The notes beneath the pieces were generated by a model. That model saw only the letters and a list, made by a program, of their open reading frames with translations, did not search any database and was not told where the DNA came from. From the NCBI RefSeq assembly GCF_009017275.1, contig NZ_WBZC01000048.1:1-39729 (forward strand): DNA of 39,729 nt, given 5' to 3'. The position numbers were made by a program, and so were the translations under genes. This document shows positions 8,338 to 16,734 of this stretch, in pieces. Numbering within the stretch: position 1 is the stretch's first letter; each line of letters opens with the position of its first letter. Origin of the DNA: Alkaliphilus pronyensis. GTDB lineage: Bacteria; Bacillota; Clostridia; Peptostreptococcales; Natronincolaceae.

Positions 8338-8793
8338 ATGAAATATATAGAACTTAAGAATCAAAGAGAAACAGAGATTATTGCAGAAAAATTGGGTCAG
8401 CTTGTAGATAAAGGAGATATTATTTGTCTAACTGGAGACCTTGGAGCAGGTAAAACTGTATTTTCAAAATCCTTTGCTAAGGGCTTAGGTGTACAGGAGG
8501 TTGTTACTAGCCCCACCTTTACCATAATACAAGAGTATGAAGGAAGAATTCCAATGTATCATTTTGACGTATACAGAATTGATAACCCACTGGACATGGA
8601 GGATATAGGTATAGATGAATACCTATTTGGAAATGGTGTATGTATAATTGAGTGGGCCTCAAACATTAAAGATATATTACCAGAAAACTGCCTTTGGTTA
8701 CATATGAAAGTTACAGGTCAAGTAAGTCGTAGAATATGTTTTGAAGCTCAAAATCAACGTTATATTAGCCTAGTTAAGGAGATGATGAAATGA
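8338..8793 (+). CDS. tsaE: tRNA threonylcarbamoyladenosine biosynthesis ATPase TsaE
   Basis: TsaE is the small P-loop ATPase that drives cycling of the TsaB-TsaD-TsaE complex making t6A at position 37 of ANN-decoding tRNAs. It has 151 residues, the normal size. The Walker A motif GDLGAGKT is at 33-40, followed by the family motifs TSPTFTIIQEY and FDVYRI and a C-terminal IIEWASNI. AGGTG lies six bases before the ATG. The stop overlaps the tsaB start (ATGA, 8790-8793), showing translational coupling. Equivalent to B. subtilis ydiB. Confidence 0.96.
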   Translation: MKYIELKNQRETEIIAEKLGQLVDKGDIICLTGDLGAGKTVFSKSFAKGLGVQEVVTSPTFTIIQEYEGRIPMYHFDVYRIDNPLDMEDIGIDEYLFGNGVCIIEWASNIKDILPENCLWLHMKVTGQVSRRICFEAQNQRYISLVKEMMK

Positions 8794-9494
8794 AGCTGTT
8801 GGCAGTAGATACCTCTTCGATAGTAGCAACTGTTGCAGTAATGGATGAGGACAAGCTCATAGCAGAGGCAGTAATAAATAATCAAAAAAATCATTCCCAA
8901 AGACTTATGCCATTAATAAAAGAAGTTTTAGATAACAGCAATTTATCCCCAGCAGATATTGATGTTTATGCAGCAGCCCTAGGTCCAGGCTCCTTTACAG
9001 GACTTAGAATAGGAATAACAACGGTTAAGGCAATGGCACAGGCTATGAATAAACCAGTAGTAGGTATTTCTACATTAGATTCCTTAGCCTATAATTTGCC
9101 CTTCTGTAACAGCTATATCTGTCCAATAATAGATGCCCAAAGGAACAATGCTTATACTGCATTATACATTTGGGATAATAATGGGATTAAGCTGCATAAT
9201 GAACATGCTATACTACATATCGATGAATTAATTAAAAAAATTAAAACACTACAGAGAACAACTATTTTTTTAGGTGATGGTATAAACATATTTAAAGATA
9301 AGCTAAATGAAAATTTAGGTTCTTTAGGAGTTATAGCCCCTTCTTCAGTAGCAATTCCAAGAGCTTCCTCTGTTGCAGCCCTAGCTATCAAAAAAGCCAA
9401 GGCTGGAGAATTAGTAAGCCCTGAAGAGATAGTGCCTATATATATGAGAAAATCTCAGGCAGAAAAGCAATTTGAAGAAAAATTCAAGGGGTGA
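8790..9494 (+). CDS. tsaB: tRNA threonylcarbamoyladenosine biosynthesis protein TsaB
   Basis: TsaB is the non-catalytic partner of TsaD in t6A synthesis. It has 234 residues and an ASKHA-type fold: the N-terminal phosphate-1-like motif LLAVDTSSIVATVAV and the diagnostic GPGSFTGLRIG at about 70-80, conserved in TsaB/TsaD. Unlike TsaD it lacks the two metal-binding histidines (HxxxH), as expected. It overlaps tsaE by four bases and is followed nine bases later by rimI. Equivalent to B. subtilis ydiC. Confidence 0.95.
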   Translation: MKLLAVDTSSIVATVAVMDEDKLIAEAVINNQKNHSQRLMPLIKEVLDNSNLSPADIDVYAAALGPGSFTGLRIGITTVKAMAQAMNKPVVGISTLDSLAYNLPFCNSYICPIIDAQRNNAYTALYIWDNNGIKLHNEHAILHIDELIKKIKTLQRTTIFLGDGINIFKDKLNENLGSLGVIAPSSVAIPRASSVAALAIKKAKAGELVSPEEIVPIYMRKSQAEKQFEEKFKG

Positions 9495-9503
9495 CAAAAG
9501 CCT

Positions 9504-9980
9504 ATGGAAGGAACCATTACAAGGAAGATGACAATTAATGATATAGCAGATGTAATGATTATTGAAAAAAGCTCATTTTCAGTTCCGTGGTCAAGAGCTT
9601 CCTTTGAAAAAGAGTTAAAAAGCAATACATGTGCTAGATATTATGTTGCAGAGTTAGACAAAAAAATAGTTGCTTACATGGGACTATGGATTATTATAGA
9701 TGAAGCTCATATTACCAATATTGCAGTAGATCCACAATTTAGGGGTTTAAGTATAGGTAAGGCTATTGTGAAGGAGGTTATTAAGGAAACTAAAGAGTCG
9801 GGTATTTTAAGAATTACTTTAGAAGTACGAAAAAGCAATATTGTTGCCCAAAATCTATATAAAAGTCTAGGCTTTTTACCCTGTGGAGTTAGGCCAGGAT
9901 ATTATTCAGATAACGGAGAAGATGCTTTAATTATGTGGAAGGAACTGATTAAAAAGAAAAAACCAATGAGTAATGAGTAA
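9504..9980 (+). CDS. rimI: Ribosomal protein S18-alanine N-acetyltransferase (RimI family)
   Basis: A GNAT-family acetyltransferase of 158 residues, placed by sequence and position as RimI. Seen: the N-terminal SSFSVPWSRASFEKEL typical of RimI, the acetyl-CoA loop RGLSIGKA at 80-87, and LEVRKSNIVAQNLYKSLGF at the end of the fold. GGGGTGA lies ahead of the ATG. The last residues (KKKKPMSNE) come after the conserved MWKEL end and are encoded by the first units of an AGTAATG-type heptamer array, so repeat sequence supplies both the tail and the stop codon. In B. subtilis (ydiD) and many Firmicutes tsaD follows at once; here it is about 9.5 kb away. Confidence 0.92.
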   Translation: MEGTITRKMTINDIADVMIIEKSSFSVPWSRASFEKELKSNTCARYYVAELDKKIVAYMGLWIIIDEAHITNIAVDPQFRGLSIGKAIVKEVIKETKESGILRITLEVRKSNIVAQNLYKSLGFLPCGVRPGYYSDNGEDALIMWKELIKKKKPMSNE

Positions 9981-10330
9981 TAGAAAACCTTAAAAGTGAA
10001 AAATGAAAAGTGAAAAATGAAAACAAGAAGACATAGTTAAAAATTAAAAGTTAAAAATGAAAAATTACAAAGCACAATTGAAAATTGAAAATGGAAAATG
10101 GAAAATTGAAAATTAAAAAACAAAATATAATCAAATATCAGAGCAATGTTGAACGATAAAAGCAAGTAATAAGTAATATGGAATAAGTGAAAAACCTTAA
10201 AAACAAAAGTTAAGAGTTAAAAGTTAAGAGTTAAGAGTTAAAAGTGAAAAATACAAAGCATAATAGAAAATCGAAAATTGCAAGTATAAAACAAAAAACC
10301 AAATCGAAAACTGCAAGTTTAAAACATAAA
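9967..10330 (+). repeat. Heptamer-repeat island 2
   Basis: Seven-base periodic DNA starts inside the last codons of rimI (AGTAATG units). It continues as GTGAAAA/TGAAAAG, AAAATTA, AAAATGG/AAAATTG and (A/G)TTAAGA blocks, with a copy of GAAAACAAGAAGAC at 10019-10032 as in island 1. From about 10260 the period decays into AAAATCGAAAATTGCAAGT-like sequence. No gene is visible before the ATG at 10476; the remaining DNA holds the ECF-type promoter described separately. Confidence 0.88.
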
Positions 10331-10383
10331 AATACACAAAACAAAAGAGTAGAATAAAGAATATATTTAAAAGAATTATATTA

Positions 10384-10412
10384 TATAAACTTTTTCACAT
10401 AAATTCCGTAAA
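10384..10412 (+). promoter_or_regulatory. ECF-sigma-type promoter for the exporter operon
   Basis: TATAAAC (10384-10390), 16 bases, CGTA (10407-10410), then AA. The AAC core at -35 with CGT at -10 and 16-base spacing is the layout of SigW-like ECF promoters. The same signature with the same spacing precedes the ECF sigma gene at 15538. It lies about 65 bases ahead of the adaptor gene. Function inferred. Confidence 0.65.
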
Positions 10413-10475
10413 AGAAGATGAGAGATGTAATATTAATAGGTTTATATTGTATATAGAAGAAAGAGGAGGATATAT

Positions 10476-11711
10476 ATGGAGAAGAAAAGTAAAAAAAAGC
10501 TTGTTATAGTCTTAGTTGCACTACTAGTAATAGCAGGTATATCAGCAGCAGTTGTATCAGCTTCAAGGGGTGGTAAGCAAGGAATTACAGTAGATGCGAA
10601 AGCTATTGAGTTAGGTGAAATTTCTGTAGAAATTCCTGCTAATGGAATGCTGGAGGAGATTGATAAGGAATCGGTGTTTCATGATATTAATGCTAAGGTA
10701 GAGGCTGTAGAGGTTGAAGTTGGAGATCCTGTAAAAAAAGGACAAGTATTGGCCACACTAGACTCAGAAGAATTTGGAAACAGATTAGATATTTCTAAAG
10801 CACAGCTGGAGATGGAGCAATTAAGCCTACAAAGACTTAAGACCTCAAGACAAGAGGCAATTGATAATATTGTTAGAGAACTAGAAGAGGTAAAAAGTGC
10901 CTATGAAAGAAGTAAAGAATTATTTGAAAGTGGTGGAATTTCTCAGCTAGAATATAATCAAAGCGAAAAGGCCTATAGAGACTTACAAAGAAGCCACCAG
11001 CAATACATAAATAATGAAGATTCCCTTTATTATGATATTAAAAGAACAGAAAAACAAATTACAATTAGTCAGCTAAACATTCAAGATACACAAAAGGAAA
11101 TGGAAAAGCTACAGGGAGAAATAACGAGTCCAATGGATGGATTAGTAACCCAGGTTAATGTTGAAAAGGGTTCCTTTACAAATCCATCGGTACCTGCCTT
11201 TGTAGTAGCTGATACAGCTAATCTTCAAATTATAATTAATGTAAGTGAATACGATATTAGTAAAATTCAGCTTGGGCAAGAGGTTGAGATAGAAACAGAT
11301 GCATTGCCAGACACTGTATTCAGTGGTGAAATAGAGAAAATTGCACCAATAGCTTCCCGAATGTCAACAGGACAAACAAATGAAACAGTTGTACCAGTAA
11401 CCATTAAGGTTATAGATCAACATCAAATGCTAAAGCCTGGTTTTTCAGTTAAAACTAGAATAGTAAGTGAAAAAAAGGATAGCACAGTTGTAGTACCATT
11501 TGACTCAATAATGATGGAAGAGGATAAGCAATTTGTTTTTGTAATTAGTAATGATACACTTGAAAAGCGTGAAGTTGAAATAGGCATAGAATCAGATTTT
11601 CATGTTGAAGTAACCAAAGGGCTAGCAGAAGGCGATATAATTGTATTAAGACCAAATATGGATTTGAAGGATGGAGATTCAGTTATAGTAAATCTTACAA
11701 ACAATAAGTAA
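10476..11711 (+). CDS. MacA/YknX-like membrane-fusion adaptor of an ABC exporter
   Basis: A 411-residue periplasmic-adaptor-type protein, anchored by one N-terminal membrane helix (about 9-30) after a basic start. Seen in order: a first half of a lipoyl-like domain (VEAVEVEVGDPVKKGQVLATLD, about 70-91), a long heptad-rich coiled-coil hairpin (about 100-215), the second lipoyl half (EITSPMDGLVTQVNVEKGSF), and beta-barrel and membrane-proximal domains (VVPVTIKV, LKPGFSVKTRI). AGGAGG lies seven bases before the ATG. The permease gene follows after about 20 bases. In B. subtilis YknX plays this part in the SigW-controlled YknWXYZ exporter; MacA is the Gram-negative relative. Confidence 0.92.
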   Translation: MEKKSKKKLVIVLVALLVIAGISAAVVSASRGGKQGITVDAKAIELGEISVEIPANGMLEEIDKESVFHDINAKVEAVEVEVGDPVKKGQVLATLDSEEFGNRLDISKAQLEMEQLSLQRLKTSRQEAIDNIVRELEEVKSAYERSKELFESGGISQLEYNQSEKAYRDLQRSHQQYINNEDSLYYDIKRTEKQITISQLNIQDTQKEMEKLQGEITSPMDGLVTQVNVEKGSFTNPSVPAFVVADTANLQIIINVSEYDISKIQLGQEVEIETDALPDTVFSGEIEKIAPIASRMSTGQTNETVVPVTIKVIDQHQMLKPGFSVKTRIVSEKKDSTVVVPFDSIMMEEDKQFVFVISNDTLEKREVEIGIESDFHVEVTKGLAEGDIIVLRPNMDLKDGDSVIVNLTNNK

Positions 11712-11729
11712 TTAAAGGGATTGGTGTTA

Positions 11730-12935
11730 ATGAACCTATTAGAAAATATTAGAATGGCTGTTTCCTCTATTAAAACAAATAAGATGAGAACATTACTAAC
11801 AATGCTGGGTATAATTATTGGTATTTCAGCAGTAGTAGCCATATCAGCTATTGGAAATGGAGGAAAGTATCAAATACAAAAAAGCCTTGAGCAATTTGGT
11901 ACAAATCGCTTAATGGTATTTATGAACTGGAGCAACGATGATCCAATTACACATCGAGATTTTATTAATGACCGTGATATAGAAGCAATTAGACAGATAG
12001 CAGGAGTAGAAGCTGTAGCTCCCATTTATGAAGAGCGTTCTACTATTAAGGTTGAGGATAAGGATCAAGATGTCTTACTTGTTGGTGCAAATACTGATAC
12101 AGAAATAATCAATAACGTAGAAATGCTGTATGGAAGATATATTACTAACCAGGATAATGAATCCTATGCCAATACCATAGTTTTATCTGATAAGGATGCT
12201 AAAGATATATTTGGTAAAACGGAAGTAATAGGAGAAGCAATAACCTTAAACACCTATCGGGGTCCAGTGGATTTTAGGGTAGTAGGTGTTTATAAGCAGG
12301 AGGATAGTCCATTTGGTTCAGCAATAAGCGGTGGAACTGCTCAGGTTTATGTTCCAATAAACACCATACTAAGAGTATACAATCAAACTGTTTATTATGG
12401 AGTAAATCTTAAAATACAAGACAGAAATGAAATGGATAGAATAGGAGAGCGGGCAATTAGCTTGCTGGAAAGGCTACATAATAACAAAGACAAATATCGA
12501 ACCTTCAATTTAGAGCAGGCATTAGAGGCTGCCAACTCAGTTATAGGTACTATAACAACCGTACTTGCATTTATAGCTGGAATTGCTTTATTGGTGGGGG
12601 GAATAGGCATCATGAATATTATGCTTGTTACCGTAACCGAAAGAATTAGAGAAATTGGTGTTAAAAAGGCAATTGGAGCAAAACGAATAGAAATATTATT
12701 TCAGTTTTTAACTGAGTCGGCAATAATTTCATTTACAGGTGGTTTATTAGGTATTGTATTTGGATTTTTGTTGGCAACTGCAGCTTCTTCCTTCCTGCAA
12801 TTACCGCCTTTAATAAGTGCTAGAGAAGTGTTAGTGTCGGCAGTTCTCTCAATATCAATTGGTATATTATTTGGTGTATACCCTGCCAACAGGGCAGCAA
12901 AGCTAGACCCAATAGAGGCATTGCGATATGAGTAA
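11730..12935 (+). CDS. MacB/FtsX-type ABC transporter permease (first copy)
   Basis: A 401-residue permease with one N-terminal membrane helix (RTLLTMLGIIIGISAVVAISAIGNG, about 22-46), a large extracellular MacB_PCD domain (50-280) and three C-terminal helices of the FtsX family, with the signature GGIGIMNIMLVTVTERIREIGVKKAIGA at about 293-320 and the end motif YPANRAAKLDPIEALRYE. GGGA lies nine bases before ATG 11730; the TTG and GTG further upstream are less likely starts. It is about 30% identical by eye to the second permease just downstream. Having two permeases suggests a heterodimer. Confidence 0.93.
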   Translation: MNLLENIRMAVSSIKTNKMRTLLTMLGIIIGISAVVAISAIGNGGKYQIQKSLEQFGTNRLMVFMNWSNDDPITHRDFINDRDIEAIRQIAGVEAVAPIYEERSTIKVEDKDQDVLLVGANTDTEIINNVEMLYGRYITNQDNESYANTIVLSDKDAKDIFGKTEVIGEAITLNTYRGPVDFRVVGVYKQEDSPFGSAISGGTAQVYVPINTILRVYNQTVYYGVNLKIQDRNEMDRIGERAISLLERLHNNKDKYRTFNLEQALEAANSVIGTITTVLAFIAGIALLVGGIGIMNIMLVTVTERIREIGVKKAIGAKRIEILFQFLTESAIISFTGGLLGIVFGFLLATAASSFLQLPPLISAREVLVSAVLSISIGILFGVYPANRAAKLDPIEALRYE

Positions 12936-12964
12936 TAAAGAAACATATAAGAGGATGATAAAAA

Positions 12965-14170
12965 ATGGTTCTATTTGAAATATTTAAAGTATCAATTCAA
13001 AATATATGGGTAAATAAGATGAGGTCTTCACTAACAATGCTGGGCTTAATAATAGGCATTATGTCTGTTGTTATTATAACCACCCTAGGAAATGCTGCCC
13101 AAGCAGATATGGCAGGAGCATTTCAAGAGTATGGTAAAGGCAAGCTAACGGTTAATATGGATTATAATGCCGATAGACCTGTTTATTATAGAGACCTATT
13201 TGATGATGCAGATGTAAACTCTATGTCAAATATAGAGGATGTAGTAGCAGCTGCACCAGATATAAGCAGGTGGCTTTCAGTAAAGAATGAAGATAAAAAC
13301 CTTACAATGGAAGTTTTTGGAGTAAACCATGATTATAACTTGGTAGATCATATAGATTTAATACAAGGTAGATTCCTAACAGAAACAGATATATTAGGTA
13401 GAAGAAATGTAATTGTAATTGATGAAAAAGCAGCTAATGAGTTATTTGGTACAGCGGAAGTGGTTGGAGAAACACTTACAATGACATTTAGATACCAAAC
13501 AACTGAGTTGATGATAATGGGTGTAACTAAAATGACAGATTCAGTAATCGCAAATATGGCTATGGGTAACTATAATTATGGCTATATACCTATAAGTCTT
13601 GCTACTAGAGTGTTTAATCTAGAACGCTACCCTAGAGTAACTATACAGGCAATAGAAGCAGTAGAGTTAAATAGTGTAGGAAATCAAATACTTTCACTTC
13701 TTGAAAGAAGAAACAGAGATAAAGAAATATATCGAATAAATAACTTAGAAACTGGATTTAATCAAATGGATCAAACCCTAGGATTTTTAACAGCAACAAT
13801 ATCAGGTATCGCTGCTATTTCCCTACTGGTTGGCGGTATAGGAATAATGAATATTATGCTGGTTTCTGTAACAGAAAGAACTAGAGAGATTGGAATACGA
13901 AAGGCCATAGGAGCCAATAGAGCAACAATTCTACTTCAATTCCTCCTTGAAGCTATTATCCTTTCCTTTCTTGGGGGAACACTTGGCTTACTGATAGGAA
14001 GTGGCATTGGCTTTACTATAGTTAAGCTTATAAATCTACCATTTATAATTGCAGTAGATGGAATAATAATAGCCTTTATATTTTCTGTAGTTGTAGGGGT
14101 AGTATTTGGAGTATATCCAGCCAATAAAGCATCAAAGCTGGATCCTATAGATGCTTTACGTTATGAGTAG
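12965..14170 (+). CDS. MacB/FtsX-type ABC transporter permease (second copy)
   Basis: 401 residues with the same architecture as the preceding gene: N-terminal helix (SSLTMLGLIIGIMSVVIITTLGNA), MacB_PCD-like extracellular domain, then GGIGIMNIMLVSVTERTREIGIRKAIGA and the end motif YPANKASKLDPIDALRYE. The two permeases match closely at the cytoplasmic coupling motif and at the C-terminus but differ strongly in the extracellular domain, as expected of duplicated subunits that now form an unequal pair. AGAGGATGAT precedes the ATG. The ATPase gene starts 22 bases after the stop. Confidence 0.93.
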   Translation: MVLFEIFKVSIQNIWVNKMRSSLTMLGLIIGIMSVVIITTLGNAAQADMAGAFQEYGKGKLTVNMDYNADRPVYYRDLFDDADVNSMSNIEDVVAAAPDISRWLSVKNEDKNLTMEVFGVNHDYNLVDHIDLIQGRFLTETDILGRRNVIVIDEKAANELFGTAEVVGETLTMTFRYQTTELMIMGVTKMTDSVIANMAMGNYNYGYIPISLATRVFNLERYPRVTIQAIEAVELNSVGNQILSLLERRNRDKEIYRINNLETGFNQMDQTLGFLTATISGIAAISLLVGGIGIMNIMLVSVTERTREIGIRKAIGANRATILLQFLLEAIILSFLGGTLGLLIGSGIGFTIVKLINLPFIIAVDGIIIAFIFSVVVGVVFGVYPANKASKLDPIDALRYE

Positions 14171-14192
14171 TTAAAATGGAGGTGACAAGCCA

Positions 14193-14894
14193 ATGATTGA
14201 AATAAAAAACCTAACTAAAACATACAAAAATGGTAGTATTGCAGTTACGGCTTTAAGAGAGGTGAATCTTAATATAGAAGAGGGAGAGTTTGTTGGTATA
14301 ATGGGACCATCAGGCTCAGGCAAATCAACCTTTATGAACATTATTGGTTGCCTAGACCGTCCCACCTCGGGTACATATATACTAGATGATAAAGCTATTG
14401 CAAAGATGTCGGATAATGAACTTGCAGAGGTAAGAAATCAAAAAATAGGATTTGTTTTTCAGTCCTTTAATCTACTTCCTAGAACCAGTGCCTTGAAAAA
14501 TGTTGAGCTACCCATGATTTATGCAAAACTAAGTAGTAAAGAAAGAAGAAAAAGAGCTCTTGAGGCTCTTGATTGGGTAGGGCTAGGAGATAGAGTACAT
14601 CATAATCCAAATGAGCTGTCAGGTGGACAAAAGCAAAGAGTAGCTATAGCAAGGGCTCTAGTCAACAATCCATCTATCATACTGGCAGATGAGCCTACTG
14701 GTAATCTCGATACAAAGTCTGGAAACGAGGTTATGGGTATTTTTAAGAAATTAAACAATGAGGGCGTTACCATAATATTGGTGACCCACGAAGCAGATAT
14801 AGCACAGCAAACTAAAAGGGTTGTTACCTTTAAAGATGGGGAAATAATAAAGGATGCATTAAATATTGGAGAGGAAATGAATTCAATTGATTAA
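14193..14894 (+). CDS. ABC exporter ATPase (MacB/LolD/YknY type), catalytically complete
   Basis: A 233-residue soluble nucleotide-binding subunit. All motifs are intact: Walker [10 protein letters not shown] at 38-46, Q-loop FVFQSFNLL, signature LSGGQKQR from residue 142, Walker B IILADEP with Asp166 and Glu167, D-loop GNLD, and switch histidine in [24 protein letters not shown] is characteristic of the LolD/MacB/YknY subfamily. TGGAGGTGA lies ahead of the ATG. The last eight bases overlap the TTG start of the degenerate ATPase-like gene that follows. Confidence 0.96.
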   Translation: MIEIKNLTKTYKNGSIAVTALREVNLNIEEGEFVGIMGPSGSGKSTFMNIIGCLDRPTSGTYILDDKAIAKMSDNELAEVRNQKIGFVFQSFNLLPRTSALKNVELPMIYAKLSSKERRKRALEALDWVGLGDRVHHNPNELSGGQKQRVAIARALVNNPSIILADEPTGNLDTKSGNEVMGIFKKLNNEGVTIILVTHEADIAQQTKRVVTFKDGEIIKDALNIGEEMNSID

Positions 14895-15525
14895 ACTAAA
14901 TAACATTACTGTAGTACAGAATGGTGTTGTTTTATTAGAAAATATTAATTTAACAATTGAAAAGGGTTCTTGGATAAATATAACTGATATCAGTAGCCAT
15001 CAATACCTAATACTCTTAAAATTGCTGGAGGGAAGGCTAGCTCCTACAATTGGAGAATATATATTTGATGGAGCACAGGTAAAAGAGTTCTCTAAGCTAC
15101 AAAGGGCTTCTTTAAGAAAAAGAGAAGCCCTTAACCTAGCAGAGGACTCCTTTTTAAATATGGAAAAAACAGTAATAGAAAACATTAGGCTTCAATTAAA
15201 AGCAAGTGGAATATATCCCACTAAGTTTAAAGCCATTATAAATAATATACTTAATGAGCTGGCACTTTCACATATAAAGGGAAATAAATGCTCTAATCTT
15301 AAAAGCAATGAAATAATACAGGTGAAGCTTGCTAAGGCCATAGCCAGTAGTCCTAAGCTAATTATGCTGAATACTGATCTAATAAGAGATATAAATGTAA
15401 AAGAAGAGGTAAATATCAATAATATTATAAAGAATAGCATTATTGAAAAGGACATTTCTATATTGACATCAAATTATAACTATATGGAAAAATCCTCTTT
15501 AATCAAAAATATTAAATTAGTATAA
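14887..15525 (+). CDS. Degenerate ABC ATPase-like protein, all catalytic motifs lost
   Basis: 212 residues. It aligns along its length with the preceding ATPase: [20 protein letters not shown] stands where [20 protein letters not shown] stands, and [17 protein letters not shown] where [17 protein letters not shown] stands. The P-loop is DISSHQYLI, the signature LSGGQ is LKSNE, the Walker B DE pair is NT, and the switch histidine region VTHE is LTSNY. It should not bind or hydrolyse ATP in the normal way, yet the frame is intact. The start is TTG at 14887, overlapping the previous stop by eight bases with GGAGAGGA upstream, so translation is probably coupled. It is likely a pseudo-ATPase partner or regulator of the exporter; the alternative is a gene in decay. 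Confidence 0.78.
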   Translation: MIKLNNITVVQNGVVLLENINLTIEKGSWINITDISSHQYLILLKLLEGRLAPTIGEYIFDGAQVKEFSKLQRASLRKREALNLAEDSFLNMEKTVIENIRLQLKASGIYPTKFKAIINNILNELALSHIKGNKCSNLKSNEIIQVKLAKAIASSPKLIMLNTDLIRDINVKEEVNINNIIKNSIIEKDISILTSNYNYMEKSSLIKNIKLV

Positions 15526-15537
15526 AAAATCATTAAT

Positions 15538-15566
15538 TATAAACTTCTGATGTTTAATTTCGTAAA
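15538..15566 (+). promoter_or_regulatory. ECF-sigma-type autoregulatory promoter
   Basis: TATAAAC (15538-15544), 16 bases, CGTA (15561-15564), then AA: the same signature and spacing as at 10384. It lies about 30 bases before the sigma gene start, as expected for an ECF factor that transcribes itself. Function inferred. Confidence 0.68.
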
Positions 15567-15596
15567 TATATTGAGGTAGTAAAAGAGGTGGTTAAT

Positions 15597-16175
15597 TTGA
15601 GTCAATCGGATTGGGAAATTGTTCAAAGGATTATAAAAGGCGAAAGTGAGTCCTTTGGAGAAATTGTAACCCGATATAAAAAGTCAGTCTTTTCCTTATG
15701 CTATAGAATGGTTAAGAATAATGAAGAAGCAGAGGACTTATCACAGGAAATATTTATTAAGGCATATAATAATTTAAAAAAATATAACCCCCAATATAAG
15801 TTTTCTACATGGATATTAAAAATAGCCACCAATACCACTATAGATAGCCTGAGAAAAAAGAAAATAGAGACAATGCCACTAGAAGAGGAAATCTCTTCAA
15901 AAAGCGAAACAGCAAGTGCAGAGGTAATTTATTTCCACCAGCAAAACAAAACAGCAATAGAAAGTGCAATTGAAGGCTTACCAATAGAATACAGAACATT
16001 AATTATACTTTTTCATCAGCATGGGTTAAGCTATAAAGAGATTTCAGAAAGCACGAACCTACCAATGTCAAAGGTGAAAAACAGAATACATCGTGCCCGT
16101 AACATATTAAAGGATAGTCTGAAGGATGTAAAGGAGGAGGAAGCCCAATGGACTGCAAAACAAGTTCAAATTTAA
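15597..16175 (+). CDS. ECF (sigma-70 family) RNA polymerase sigma factor, SigW-like
   Basis: A 192-residue group IV sigma factor. Region 2 spans about 10-80 (YKKSVFSLCYRMVKNNEEAEDLSQEIFIKAYNNL, then FSTWILKIATNTTIDSLRKKK) and region 4 about 120-175 (LPIEYRTLIILFHQHGLSYKEISE, then MSKVKNRIHRARNIL, the -35-reading helix-turn-helix). The TTG at 15597 is chosen because AGAGGTGG ends five bases before it; the GTG at 15588 falls within that site. It overlaps the anti-sigma gene by 28 bases. It is predicted to recognise the TATAAAC-N16-CGTA sites upstream of itself and of the exporter operon. Confidence 0.93.
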   Translation: MSQSDWEIVQRIIKGESESFGEIVTRYKKSVFSLCYRMVKNNEEAEDLSQEIFIKAYNNLKKYNPQYKFSTWILKIATNTTIDSLRKKKIETMPLEEEISSKSETASAEVIYFHQQNKTAIESAIEGLPIEYRTLIILFHQHGLSYKEISESTNLPMSKVKNRIHRARNILKDSLKDVKEEEAQWTAKQVQI

Positions 16176-16720
16176 TTATGAGTTATATTGATAATAACAT
16201 AACCGATAAAGAGCTACTGGCCCTCCAATATCATATGTCTGTTTGCAAGAACTGTAGAGAGGAATTTATGCTATTTAATGAGCTGGTAGAATCAATTTGT
16301 GATTTACCAATGCTAGAGCCTAGCGATGGCTTTGAAATGAGGGTTATAGATTCAATTGACCATAGCATATACAAAAGCTCAACTTCAAAGTGGCTAGGGA
16401 TAAAGGAAATATTAATAAGTACTATAATTTACTTTGGTTTTTTATTCAGCTTTAGTAGCTCAGAGGCAACAATAATTAGCCTTAATAGTGTGTCAAAGAT
16501 TGTTCAACAATTGTATTTACTGGGAGGCTTTATTGAAGGAATAATTGAGTATATAATGGTGGGTTCCTTGTATACTAGAAAAATGATGTTTTATTTATTA
16601 GGTTTTTTCTCAAGGGCCACAACATCAACACTGGTGTTTTACACCATAAGCTTACTTGTATTAGCTGCAGTACTTGTTATGATTCAAACAACACTATATA
16701 AAATTCTTAAAAATCAGTAG
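16148..16720 (+). CDS. Membrane anti-sigma factor with zinc-binding (ZAS) domain
   Basis: 190 residues. The N-terminal cytoplasmic part carries the ZAS/zf-HC2 motif with Cys3, His29, Cys33 and Cys36 (HMSVCKNC), nearly the same spacing as RsiW. A linker (40-75) follows, then three hydrophobic segments (about 85-105, 145-160 and 163-185). RsiW has a single membrane helix, so the extra membrane segments are a variant. GGAGGAGG precedes the ATG; the 28-base overlap with the sigma gene ensures balanced synthesis. It is likely to hold the sigma factor at the membrane until an envelope signal triggers release, perhaps by proteolysis. Confidence 0.88.
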   Translation: MDCKTSSNLIMSYIDNNITDKELLALQYHMSVCKNCREEFMLFNELVESICDLPMLEPSDGFEMRVIDSIDHSIYKSSTSKWLGIKEILISTIIYFGFLFSFSSSEATIISLNSVSKIVQQLYLLGGFIEGIIEYIMVGSLYTRKMMFYLLGFFSRATTSTLVFYTISLLVLAAVLVMIQTTLYKILKNQ

Positions 16721-16734
16721 AGGAGGGGTTTGAG

